64,000 bases of DNA from Eubacteriales bacterium (GTDB lineage Bacteria > Bacillota > Clostridia > Lachnospirales > Lachnospiraceae): positions 1 through 64,000 of the forward strand of contig JAUNJF010000004.1 of assembly GCA_030533405.1 (NCBI GenBank), given 5' to 3'. Below are positions 53,187-62,102 of this stretch, in pieces (within the stretch, counting starts at the first letter, position 1; each line of letters starts with the position of its first letter). The notes beneath the pieces were generated by a model. The model made no database searches and had not been told where the DNA came from. It saw only the letters and a list, made by a program, of their open reading frames with translations. A program made the position numbers and the translations under genes.

Positions 53187-53984
53187 TTGATTAATCTAGT
53201 GGCACTTCCGTGCCTTTGCGTAGATGTTTTTGATGGAACTGATGAGTTGCGTGCGGGAGGAGAGGCTCTTAATTTTGCAGTGCATTCATCAAAATTTGAG
53301 CAAATCAATGTATCATTATTAGGTGCAGTGGGACAGGATTCATATGCGGAGTTCATCATGAATTCAATTTCTGATAAAAAAATTAATGTAAGTCATGTAA
53401 GAGTCGAGAAGGATATGGTAACTGCGAATAATCGTACTTATCTTACTGAGGATGGAGACAGATATTATAAAGAAGACTCTTGGGCGGGAGATATTGTTGA
53501 TAAAATGGTATTGAACCAAGAAGAGCTTGAGATGGTTAAAACATCAGATGTTGTTTTTGTTCATTTCTGGGCAGGATGTTTTGGTCAAATTATAGATTTG
53601 AAGAAGCATAATGATTTTAAGTTGGCAGTGGATTTTGTGGAATATCGTGATTTTGAAGATATGGAAAAATATGCGCCATATATTGATTATTTTATGATTA
53701 GCGGAGAAGAAAGTCTTCATCCAATATTTGAGGATTGGTCAAAAAAATATACAGGGCTTTTTAATATGTCTTTGGCGGATAAGGGAAGCGTTACATATAA
53801 TAATGGAAAAAGTTATTATGTTCCAGCTAAAGATGTAAAAGTTATAGTTGATACTACTGGATGTGGCGATAGCTATCATGCAGGATTTGTATGTTCTCAT
53901 ATGATGAACGAAGATATATATGAGGCTATGAGGATTGGAACTGAATTTGCGACAGAAACCCTATCACACTTTGGTGGGTTTTAG
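53187..53984 (+). CDS. PfkB family sugar kinase (FrlD-like)
   Basis: A 265-residue kinase starting at TTG 53187, with AAAGGGGTGA upstream. RAGGEALNFAVHSSKF is the PfkB sugar-binding motif and DTTGCGDSYHAGF holds the catalytic Asp228. The short length and the NFAVH variant are like fructoselysine-6-kinase FrlD. A deglycase gene frlB is not adjacent, so substrate is uncertain (fructosamine or a simple sugar). Confidence 0.8.
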   Translation: MINLVALPCLCVDVFDGTDELRAGGEALNFAVHSSKFEQINVSLLGAVGQDSYAEFIMNSISDKKINVSHVRVEKDMVTANNRTYLTEDGDRYYKEDSWAGDIVDKMVLNQEELEMVKTSDVVFVHFWAGCFGQIIDLKKHNDFKLAVDFVEYRDFEDMEKYAPYIDYFMISGEESLHPIFEDWSKKYTGLFNMSLADKGSVTYNNGKSYYVPAKDVKVIVDTTGCGDSYHAGFVCSHMMNEDIYEAMRIGTEFATETLSHFGGF

Positions 53985-54078
53985 GAAATTCTTATTTCAG
54001 GGAGAGTAACGGTTCTATATTAACTTGTCGATATAAGAAATGATATATAATATGCTTTTTGTGAGGAGGGAACAATAA

Positions 54079-56001
54079 ATGTACTATTCAGTAATAGGAA
54101 TGATAGCTATTGTGCTACATTTGATAATGAATCATGAATTTGTAAAGATAGATAAAAACAGAGATGAAATAAATAGGACTTATAGGAAATTTGTATTTGC
54201 CTCGTTGCTGTACTTTATTACAGATGCATTATGGGGCCTATTTAATAGTTTAAAAATGGCAAAGTTATTATATGTAGATACATTTATTTACTATGTTTCA
54301 ATGGCATTGACGATTGCATATCTATGTTTCTATGTCACAAAATACTTACATCTTCGTAGTGGATTTGGAAAGTTTATAAGAATATTTGGACAAATATTTG
54401 CTATATTGGAGCTTGTATTATTAATTGTTAATCATTTTGTTCACATATTCTTTTGGATTTATCCCGATGGTACATATCAGGCATTTGTATATAGATATAT
54501 TGCTTTATTTATGCAAGTGTTTCTGTGTTTACTCTTGTCTATTCAGACAGGAATTGTCATGTCTAAATCTTCAGATGAAATGAAGAAAAGATATTTTACA
54601 ATTTTTTTCTTCTGTGTAGCAATGGTAGCTGCTATAGTATTGCAGATATTGTATCCACTGCTACCTATATATGCAATTGGTCTTCTTATAGGAAGTGGTA
54701 TTATCCATACATTTGTTAATGAAGGCGAAAAAGAGGAACAGTTCAAGGTTCTGCAATCAGTGGCAAATATACATTATAGCATGCATGTAATTGATCTTGC
54801 CAAAGACACAGTACAGGAGCTGACTGCAGGAGAAGATGTTAAGGCTATTGTGAATAGAACGAATGGTGCATTAGACATGATGCAGGCTGTCATAAATGCA
54901 GTTACTGTAGATGAATATCTAGAATCAGTATTAGAATTCACGGATTTATCAACGCTTGCAGAGCGAATGCGCGATAAGAAGACAATTACAAAACAATTTG
55001 TTGGAAAACATACGGGCTGGGTTCAGGCAATGTTTATTGCTATCGCAGCAGATCCTTATGGAAAACCGACAAAAGTTATTTTTACAACAAGAGTAATAGA
55101 AGAGGAAAAGAAAAATGAGGAAATGCTCGTCAAGAAGACAATAATAGATGAACTTACAGGACTATACAATAGAAGAGCTTATGAAGAGGATATTTTAGAA
55201 TATAGTGCTGCATCTATAGAAGAAAATTTCGTCTATGCTTCAATAGATGTCAATGGTCTTAAAGTGGTAAATGATGAAATTGGTCATGCTGCAGGTGATG
55301 AATTAATAAAGGGAGCAGCCGACTGTATGCTGAAAGCCTTTGGAAACTATGGAAAGGTTTATAGAACAGGCGGAGATGAATTTGTCAGCATTTTTTTTGC
55401 AAATAATAAACAGCTGGTAGTTATAAAGGATGAATTAGAATCTATTACGGAAAACTGGTCTGGAGAATTGGTTTCTTCGCTTGCTTTATCTGTTGGTTGT
55501 GTTTCAAAGAGTGAGTGCGAAGATGCTACAATCCTTGATATGGCTAAAATTGCTGATGAGAGAATGTATCAGGCAAAATCAGCTTATTATGCAAAAAAGG
55601 GAGTCGACCGAAGAGGACAGGCTGCTGCGAATACTGCCCTTTGCAATTTATATACCAAGATATTGAAAATCAATATTACAGAGGACACATACGCAATCGT
55701 AAAAATGGATGTGTCAGAGCAAACCAGTGAAAAAGGATTTGCTGATACAATATCGGGATGGCTTTCAGGTTTTGGTAAATCAGGACAGGTTCATGAAGAT
55801 GACTTGGACGTGTACTTAAAAAAGTCGGATTTGGAATATTTAAGAGAGTATTTTAATGATGGCAAAACATCTATTAGTATTCAATACAGAAGAAAATATT
55901 CCGATGGTTTTAAGCAAGTTGCAATGGATATGATACCTGCAGATGATTATTCGGCTGAAAATCAAACATTGTTCTTGTATGTCAAAAATATTGATATGTA
56001 A
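54079..56001 (+). CDS. Membrane diguanylate cyclase (GGDEF)
   Basis: A 640-residue protein. About seven N-terminal helices (to about 225) are followed by a PAS-like region, then a GGDEF domain starting near DELTGLYNRRAYEE with active site TGGDEF (431) intact. No obvious RxxD inhibitory site was noted. The last 140 residues form a PAS-like or unknown domain (VKMDVSEQTSEKGFADTISG ... SIQYRRKYSDGFKQVAMDM). It should make c-di-GMP, opposite to the HD-GYP and EAL proteins in this window. GAGGAGG sets the ATG. Confidence 0.9.
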   Translation: MYYSVIGMIAIVLHLIMNHEFVKIDKNRDEINRTYRKFVFASLLYFITDALWGLFNSLKMAKLLYVDTFIYYVSMALTIAYLCFYVTKYLHLRSGFGKFIRIFGQIFAILELVLLIVNHFVHIFFWIYPDGTYQAFVYRYIALFMQVFLCLLLSIQTGIVMSKSSDEMKKRYFTIFFFCVAMVAAIVLQILYPLLPIYAIGLLIGSGIIHTFVNEGEKEEQFKVLQSVANIHYSMHVIDLAKDTVQELTAGEDVKAIVNRTNGALDMMQAVINAVTVDEYLESVLEFTDLSTLAERMRDKKTITKQFVGKHTGWVQAMFIAIAADPYGKPTKVIFTTRVIEEEKKNEEMLVKKTIIDELTGLYNRRAYEEDILEYSAASIEENFVYASIDVNGLKVVNDEIGHAAGDELIKGAADCMLKAFGNYGKVYRTGGDEFVSIFFANNKQLVVIKDELESITENWSGELVSSLALSVGCVSKSECEDATILDMAKIADERMYQAKSAYYAKKGVDRRGQAAANTALCNLYTKILKINITEDTYAIVKMDVSEQTSEKGFADTISGWLSGFGKSGQVHEDDLDVYLKKSDLEYLREYFNDGKTSISIQYRRKYSDGFKQVAMDMIPADDYSAENQTLFLYVKNIDM

Positions 56002-56088
56002 AAGTTTCATGTCAATGATGCTTTTTTCGTTTATTTCAAGAGGAAAAGTTTGATTTATCAAAATGAAACGTAATCAAGCAACATTACA

Positions 56089-56205
56089 AGCCCCTACATG
56101 ATATGTGCATAGTAATTAGTTGTGTAGGTGGAAAGATGGCGTAACTCAAAGCTATGCTTGGGCGATTGTAAAGAGAGGATCATTCCTCTCCGCCATATTA
56201 TTGGA
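56089..56205 (+). other. Structured leader ahead of sbcD
   Basis: Nested pairings lie between the cyclase and sbcD genes: CCTACA with TGTAGG (56092-56132), an inner hairpin CAAAGC-TAT-GCTTG (56146-56162), and ATGGCG with CGCCAT enclosing GAGAGGA-TCAT-TCCTCTC. The last stem has no T-run. This may be a mobile palindromic repeat or a leader RNA; no known riboswitch is recognised. Confidence 0.4.
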
Positions 56206-56234
56206 AATTCTATTTTAGGATGAGGAGAATTCAT

Positions 56235-57377
56235 ATGCGTTTTATTCATTTAGCAGATTTACATATTGGAAAGAAAGTAAATGGTTTTTCCATGTTAGAG
56301 GATCAGCGATATATTTTGGAGCAGGTGCTCTCACTTATAGAAGAAGAGAAGAAGGGTGAGAAGGACATTGATGGTGTTTTGATTGCGGGAGATGTGTATG
56401 ATAAGACCGTTCCGACAACAGAAGCAGTACAACTACTTGACTGGTTTTTAACGGAATTGGTTGCACAAAATATGCCTGTGTATATTGTGAGTGGAAATCA
56501 TGATAGTGGAGAACGTTTATCTTTTGCAGCTAATTTGTTAAAGACAAGTGGTGTATTTTTGACCTCTGTTTATGATGGAAAAATGGAGCCGATTCGATTG
56601 AAGGATGCATATGGTCCTCTTTGTCTTTATTTATTGCCGTTTATAAAGCCTGCACATGTGAAAAAAGCATTTGATTTGGATGAGCTTGGAAGCTATCAGG
56701 AAGCGATGGAAACGGTTTTTGAACATGCCAATATGGATACCAATGTGCGTAATGTATTGGTTGCACATCAGATGGTGACAGGTGCCAGTCGTTGTGATTC
56801 GGAGGAAGTGTCCGTTGGTGGCTTGGATAACATAGATAGTGAGGTGTTTGATGCATTTGATTATGTGGCACTTGGTCATTTGCACGGTCCGCAAAGAGTT
56901 GGAAGAGACGAAGTGCGATATGCAGGCACTTTGTTGAAATATTCGTTTTCGGAATGTCATCATAAAAAATCAGTTACGATTGTGGAGTTGTTGGAAAAGG
57001 GAAAGGTTGTAATTGAAACGAGGGAGTTGAAGCCAATTCGTGATATGCGCGAAATTACTGGACTTTATGAGGACTTGATGAAGAAATCGTTTTATGAAGG
57101 TAACAATCAAAATGATTATATTAGTGTTGTGTTGACTGATGAATTGGAAGTGCCAGATGCGTTTTATCGATTGCGAACAGTTTATCCGAATATGATGAAA
57201 TTAGAATACAATAACAGGCGAACAAAAATGATGAAGACGATGGAACAGGCAGATTTAGATGACAACAAGCAACCGATGGATTATGTGAGAGAATTATATG
57301 TGAGTCAGAATAATCAGGATATGACGGAGACACAGGAACAGTTAATACAGGAAATGATAGAGCGTATTTGGGGGTGA
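56235..57377 (+). CDS. sbcD: Exonuclease SbcD (Mre11 homologue)
   Basis: A 380-residue calcineurin-like nuclease with DLHIGKKV, GDVYDKTV, SGNHDSGERL, AHQMVTG and ALGHLHGPQ, the phosphoesterase metal-binding set. With SbcC it forms the ATP-dependent complex that cuts DNA hairpins and double-strand ends. AGGAGA sets ATG 56235 over the in-frame ATG 56220. The sbcC gene begins 4 bp after the stop, so the two are co-translated. Confidence 0.95.
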   Translation: MRFIHLADLHIGKKVNGFSMLEDQRYILEQVLSLIEEEKKGEKDIDGVLIAGDVYDKTVPTTEAVQLLDWFLTELVAQNMPVYIVSGNHDSGERLSFAANLLKTSGVFLTSVYDGKMEPIRLKDAYGPLCLYLLPFIKPAHVKKAFDLDELGSYQEAMETVFEHANMDTNVRNVLVAHQMVTGASRCDSEEVSVGGLDNIDSEVFDAFDYVALGHLHGPQRVGRDEVRYAGTLLKYSFSECHHKKSVTIVELLEKGKVVIETRELKPIRDMREITGLYEDLMKKSFYEGNNQNDYISVVLTDELEVPDAFYRLRTVYPNMMKLEYNNRRTKMMKTMEQADLDDNKQPMDYVRELYVSQNNQDMTETQEQLIQEMIERIWG

Positions 57378-57381
57378 ATGT

Positions 57382-60120
57382 ATGAGACCGATTCGATTAA
57401 CAATGTCTGCATTTGGCCCATTTGCAGATAAGTTTGTGATAGATTTTGATAAATTAGGAAAACAAGGATTATATCTGATTACAGGAGATACAGGAGCGGG
57501 AAAAACCACTATTTTTGATGCAATTGTCTTTGCATTGTATGGAGAAGCAAGTGGTATGTATCGAGAGAGTAATATGTTTCGATGTAGATATGCGACACCA
57601 CAAACAAAGACCTATGTGGAGCTGGTATTTTCTTATCGAAATGAAGAATATACTGTGCGGAGAAATCCAGAGTACGAAAGGCCAAAAGAGCGTGGTGAGG
57701 GCATGACCACGCAAAAGGCGGAAGCAGAATTGTTTTATCCAGATGGAAGAAGCCCAGTTACAAAAAGTGCAGATGTGACAAAGGCAATTACAGATCTTGT
57801 TGGATTAGATTGCAATCAGTTTACGCAGATTGCAATGCTGGCACAGGGAGAATTTCGCAAATTTTTGATGGCATCGACGAAGGACAAGGAAGTTATTTTT
57901 CGTAACATTTTTCATACAGAGAATTATCAGACGTTGCAGCGCATGCTGATGGACGAGGAGAAGCATGCATATGCACAATACAAAAATTTGGAGGACCGAT
58001 TATTGCAGGTCATCGAAGGAATTACCTGCGAGGAGGAAAGTGTATATCAGGATGCGCTTTTTGAAATGCAGGAGCAAAATGCACTAGGACAAAAAGATGA
58101 GTTTGTTGCATTGCTCGATAACATTACAAAGGAACAGCAGAAAAGATTAAAACAAATAGACGCGTCCAAGATGGATACTGAACAGGCATTGACAACAATA
58201 AATGAAAAGATAGGTGCCGCAGAAAAACTGAAAAAAGCAATCGAAGAAAAGGAAGAAATAGAGCGGTTATTAAATGAGGTAGTAAATGAACTACCAAAGT
58301 ATATTCAGTTAGAAGAAATGGCGGAAAAGGAAGCAGAACAATGTGAAGAACTGAATACAAAAATTATTCAAATTGAGCAGCATTTAGAGGATTATAATCG
58401 ACAGACAGAGCTTGCACAGAAGCAAAAACAGGAAATGCAAAAGCTTCAGGCATTATCAATAAATATAGAAAAAACGCAAAAAGAAATTTTGGAAATCAAG
58501 GAGAATATTACAAAAAATCAGAGCATTCAGGAAAAACAAAAGGAAAGTGGAACGAAGCGTTTGCAGGTCGAACACCAACTGGAAGAATTGGAACGGCAGG
58601 CGAAAGAATTGGAAACACTAAAGACGCAGTTTGTTTCGTATGATGAGCAAGGGGTAGCATTGGATAAATTGCGAGAAACAGCAAAGCAGAGATGGGAGTC
58701 ATTTCAGCAGGCACTGGGATTATATAATCAAATGAATCAGCATTTTTTTATGGCACAGGCTGGAATTTTAGCAGAAGAACTGGTGGATGGTATACCGTGT
58801 CCAGTGTGTGGTTCATTAGAGCATCCGCATCCTGCAGTAAAGGCTGAAGAAAGTTGTACCAAAGAAGCGTTAGAGGAGCAGAAAAAAACAGCGGATCAAT
58901 TGGATGAGAAGCAACGTGAGATGGCTGCGAGAGTTGAGCAGGCAAATGCAAACTATAACGCATTAGCAAAGCAGATGGAAGAAAAATATCAGGTGATATT
59001 TGGTAAATGTAGTTTGGAAGAAGCAAGAGAACAACTGCAAAGCAGACAACTGCAGATAGAGGAAGAAAAACATTTTTTGAATAAAGAACATGCAATCCAT
59101 CAAAAAGGGGAGCAGGAATTCGAACAGGCACAAAAGGAGATTCCAATTTTATTTGAACAGATACAGGAGAAAGAAACGCAGTTAGCATCGAATCGAGAAC
59201 AGGTGGCTACTGCAAATAAAGAGGTTGAGCATATGGATGCAGAACTGACCAAATTAGCAAAACTTCTTTTGTATGAAAACGAGAAGGCAGCAAGAGCAGA
59301 AATGCAAAAGCTTTCTACAAAAAGAGATGATTTGACAAAGAACGTGCAGCAGGCGAAAAAGAATCGATTTGATTTTGAAAAGATGATCGCTGTTCGAAAA
59401 GCGGAAAGGGAATCTCTTGAAAAGCAAATTGGTGATCATCAGATTGGTGCGTTGGAATCATTTTATGAGCAACGAAAACAATTGCAGGAACAGCAAAGAA
59501 AGCTTCAGGAACAAAGAGATGGATTGCATCGCCGTTATACCAATAACACGGAGTTTGGACAGCAGGCAAAACATGAATGGGATAGTATGGAGGATATTTT
59601 GGAACGCTATCGAAGTATTAAAAATCTTTCAGATACCATGAATGGAAAGTTGAGTGCAAAAGATAAAGTGATGTTAGAAACGTATATTCAAATGACTTAT
59701 TTTGATCGTATTCTGCGAATGGCAAATCTTCGATTGCTGGAAATGACAAATGGTAGATATGAGCTAAAACGAAAAGCAGGAGCAAGAAATCAGAGAAGTC
59801 AGTCTGGTTTAGATTTAGATGTAAAGGATTATTACAATGACACGGAACGTGGGGTACAAACATTATCTGGAGGTGAGTCATTTATGGCATCGCTTGCGTT
59901 AGCACTTGGATTATCGGATGAGATTCAGATGCGGGCAGGAGGAATTCAGTTAGACACCATGTTTGTGGATGAAGGATTTGGTTCATTGGATGATGAGACG
60001 CTAGCAAAGGCAATTGATGTATTGATTGGTCTAGCACAGGAGAATAGAATGGTCGGTATTATTTCCCATGTTTCAGAGCTAAAACAAAGAATTGATAAAC
60101 AGATAGTTATTGCGAAATAA
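57382..60120 (+). CDS. sbcC: Exonuclease SbcC (Rad50 homologue)
   Basis: A 912-residue SMC-like ATPase: Walker A GDTGAGKTTIF at the N-terminus, long coiled coil, zinc-hook CPVCGSLEHPHP at the apex (Cys473, Cys476), second coiled coil, and a C-terminal ABC head with LSGGESFMASLALALGLS and Walker B FVDEGFGSLD. The paired arms tether DNA ends while SbcD cleaves. All elements are intact. Confidence 0.95.
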   Translation: MRPIRLTMSAFGPFADKFVIDFDKLGKQGLYLITGDTGAGKTTIFDAIVFALYGEASGMYRESNMFRCRYATPQTKTYVELVFSYRNEEYTVRRNPEYERPKERGEGMTTQKAEAELFYPDGRSPVTKSADVTKAITDLVGLDCNQFTQIAMLAQGEFRKFLMASTKDKEVIFRNIFHTENYQTLQRMLMDEEKHAYAQYKNLEDRLLQVIEGITCEEESVYQDALFEMQEQNALGQKDEFVALLDNITKEQQKRLKQIDASKMDTEQALTTINEKIGAAEKLKKAIEEKEEIERLLNEVVNELPKYIQLEEMAEKEAEQCEELNTKIIQIEQHLEDYNRQTELAQKQKQEMQKLQALSINIEKTQKEILEIKENITKNQSIQEKQKESGTKRLQVEHQLEELERQAKELETLKTQFVSYDEQGVALDKLRETAKQRWESFQQALGLYNQMNQHFFMAQAGILAEELVDGIPCPVCGSLEHPHPAVKAEESCTKEALEEQKKTADQLDEKQREMAARVEQANANYNALAKQMEEKYQVIFGKCSLEEAREQLQSRQLQIEEEKHFLNKEHAIHQKGEQEFEQAQKEIPILFEQIQEKETQLASNREQVATANKEVEHMDAELTKLAKLLLYENEKAARAEMQKLSTKRDDLTKNVQQAKKNRFDFEKMIAVRKAERESLEKQIGDHQIGALESFYEQRKQLQEQQRKLQEQRDGLHRRYTNNTEFGQQAKHEWDSMEDILERYRSIKNLSDTMNGKLSAKDKVMLETYIQMTYFDRILRMANLRLLEMTNGRYELKRKAGARNQRSQSGLDLDVKDYYNDTERGVQTLSGGESFMASLALALGLSDEIQMRAGGIQLDTMFVDEGFGSLDDETLAKAIDVLIGLAQENRMVGIISHVSELKQRIDKQIVIAK

Positions 60121-60210
60121 TATGAAAATTTAATTTACGAAATTGCGAGTTTATAATATAATTAAATTAGGGAGAAAAGAATTTTACATATTGTTCGGGG
60201 GTGGTGGAAT

Positions 60211-61002
60211 ATGGCATTTTCCTTAAAAAAGGAGGACAAGCGGACATTATATGGAGACGACGAATTTGTGATTGAAGGTAGAAGGTTCAAATTGTATTTA
60301 AACGATCCAAATGAGCGTTACATCTTACAAAAAGAGATAGGACTTGAGGATTATCGATGGTTTCATGAACAGACTGGTAATCGTAACTGGGTTCTTTATA
60401 ATCCAAAGCATTATAAGATATCAAAGGATAAAGATTTGCGAGATATCTTAGTTTTTAATGTATCAGAATATGATGGGACTCGGTTGGAGGTGCCAATTAA
60501 TGCAAGCAGCTTATGTGGATTGTTTTCATGGGTGGAACTTCCTGAGAATTTTCAGTTTACCAGCGTTTTTGATACTTCTAATATTGTGGATACCAGCTTG
60601 ATGTTTGCAGGCACAACGTTGCCAAGATATTTTTCATTTGGTACACATTTTCATACACATAATGTGAAAGATATGCATTATATGTTCTACTATACAAAGG
60701 TGGAGTGTCCGATTCATTTCAATTTTGATACCAAAAAAGTTGAGAATATGAATCATATGTACGCGCATGCGAGAATTAAACATGCATGTGAAATTAATTT
60801 AAATACTGCGAGTGTAACAAATCAAAGATATATGTTTCACAAAACAAGATTTATGGAGCATCCGTTGTTTGGTGATCAATTTGAAATTTCTGAACATGCG
60901 TCAACGGAGAGTATGTTTTTAAATACAACGCTAAAAGGAAAGACAGCAGGTCGAGAACTGGTGGAAAATGGAAAAGCAATGTTTCAGGAAATGTATTCCT
61001 AG
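60211..61002 (+). CDS. DUF285-like repeat protein
   Basis: A 263-residue protein without signal peptide. After a charged N-terminal domain of about 85 residues, five roughly 25-residue repeats follow the DUF285 pattern: FDTSNIVDTSLMFAGTTLP, HTHNVKDMHYMFYYTKVECP, DTKKVENMNHMYAHARIK and TASVTNQRYMFHKTRF. Such repeats form right-handed solenoids in surface proteins; a cytoplasmic one is less usual. GGGGGTGG lies ahead of the ATG. It precedes the PH-domain gene by 29 bp. Confidence 0.65.
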   Translation: MAFSLKKEDKRTLYGDDEFVIEGRRFKLYLNDPNERYILQKEIGLEDYRWFHEQTGNRNWVLYNPKHYKISKDKDLRDILVFNVSEYDGTRLEVPINASSLCGLFSWVELPENFQFTSVFDTSNIVDTSLMFAGTTLPRYFSFGTHFHTHNVKDMHYMFYYTKVECPIHFNFDTKKVENMNHMYAHARIKHACEINLNTASVTNQRYMFHKTRFMEHPLFGDQFEISEHASTESMFLNTTLKGKTAGRELVENGKAMFQEMYS

Positions 61003-61031
61003 TTTATTACATAATTTTTAGGAGGTTTAAG

Positions 61032-61418
61032 ATGGAATTATTATGGAAAGATAGAAAGCGTACTTTTTTAGGTTTGCCTTGGTCATTTACCAAGTATTCT
61101 TTAGATGAAGAGAGATTGTTTATTAAGACGGGTTTTTTGACACAACAAGAAGATGAGGTGCGTTTATATCGTATCATGGATATTAGTTTAACAAGAACAT
61201 TGGGACAGCGTCTTGTAGGTGTAGGAACCATTCATTGCTCTTCTGCGGATAAAACAATGGGAGACTTTGACATTAAGAGTATTAAGAAACCTCAGGATGT
61301 AAAAGAAATGTTATCACAGCTGGTTGAAGAACAGCGTGACAAAAAGCGTGTGACAAATCGTGAGCATATGGTTGACCACGAGCATTGTGATCATGATGAT
61401 ATGGATGATTACAGATAG
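61032..61418 (+). CDS. Bacterial PH (bPH2) domain protein
   Basis: A 128-residue protein: W-K-D-R-K start, PWSFTKYSLDEERLFIKTGFL, strands including DEVRLYRIMDISLTRTLGQRLVG and a helix VKEMLSQLVEEQRDKK. This is the YdbT/YvbH-type bacterial PH fold, here without the usual membrane helices. A His/Asp tail (DHEHCDHDDMDD) is odd and could bind metal. AGGAGG sets the ATG. A terminator follows. Confidence 0.8.
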   Translation: MELLWKDRKRTFLGLPWSFTKYSLDEERLFIKTGFLTQQEDEVRLYRIMDISLTRTLGQRLVGVGTIHCSSADKTMGDFDIKSIKKPQDVKEMLSQLVEEQRDKKRVTNREHMVDHEHCDHDDMDDYR

Positions 61419-61464
61419 GAATTTATTAAAATAGACTCTTGTAATTTATAAATGACTACACTAT

Positions 61465-61517
61465 AATGTTCAGTGTTGAACTGTTTGGGGATGAACAGTT
61501 CAATGCTGAACATTTTT
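61465..61517 (+). terminator. Terminator of the PH-domain gene
   Basis: A long stem, AATGTTCAG-TG-TTGAACTGTT with AACAGTTCAA-TG-CTGAACATT, is followed by six T. Confidence 0.9.
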
Positions 61518-61526
61518 TGCTGAATA

Positions 61527-61555
61527 TAGGTAATTGAGAGTTTCGCAATTACCTA
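61527..61555. repeat. Inverted repeat sharing the end of the 13.3-kb hairpin element
   Basis: TAGGTAATTG and CAATTACCTA flank a 9-bp spacer (AGAGTTTCG). Positions 61534-61556 match 13517-13539 at 22 of 23 positions, the right end of the element at 13295-13538. It may be an internally deleted copy or an operator for the MarR gene at 61587. Confidence 0.55.
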
Positions 61556-61586
61556 AATAAGAATAAATGGAAAGGAGACGCATATA

Positions 61587-62087
61587 TTGAGAGACGGTAA
61601 CAAGAACTGCGAACCAATGGATATTGACTTTGAAAAACTATGGAACAATCCAATGGAAGAAAGATACGTCGGATATCAGATTAAGATGATGGATCGAACA
61701 ATCTGTAAGCGAGTTGTAAAACAGTTTCAGGATCATTGCTATGAGGGAATGACGCGACTAAGTAACTGGATTTTAGAATATTTGGAAAATCAAGAACCTG
61801 AGATTACATATCAAAAGGATATTGAGAGAGTGTTTGGAATTGGTAAATCTACGATTGCAGGAAGCATGAAGGTACTTGAAAAGAATGGATTGATTGAGAG
61901 AAAATCAGTAGAAGGGGATGCTCGGCTAAAGCAGATTTGTCTGACAAAGGATGGAAAAGCCTTTATTGAGAAAATCAAGCAGAGCAAACGGGAGTTTGAG
62001 AGCCAATTAACCAGGGATTTATCCCCGGATGAAATAGATATGTTCTTTGATATACTTCAGAAGATGAGAAAAAATATTGCAGAATAA
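61587..62087 (+). CDS. MarR family transcriptional regulator
   Basis: A 166-residue winged-helix regulator starting at TTG 61587, with AAAGGAG 9 nt upstream. RVFGIGKSTIAGSMKVLEKNGL is the recognition helix region and ERKSVEGDARLKQICLTKDG the wing. Followed by two half-transporter genes of a multidrug-type ABC exporter, a common arrangement in which the MarR protein represses the exporter operon. The candidate operator is at 61527-61555. Confidence 0.9.
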   Translation: MRDGNKNCEPMDIDFEKLWNNPMEERYVGYQIKMMDRTICKRVVKQFQDHCYEGMTRLSNWILEYLENQEPEITYQKDIERVFGIGKSTIAGSMKVLEKNGLIERKSVEGDARLKQICLTKDGKAFIEKIKQSKREFESQLTRDLSPDEIDMFFDILQKMRKNIAE

Positions 62088-62102
62088 GAAAGGAGACGGA
62101 AT

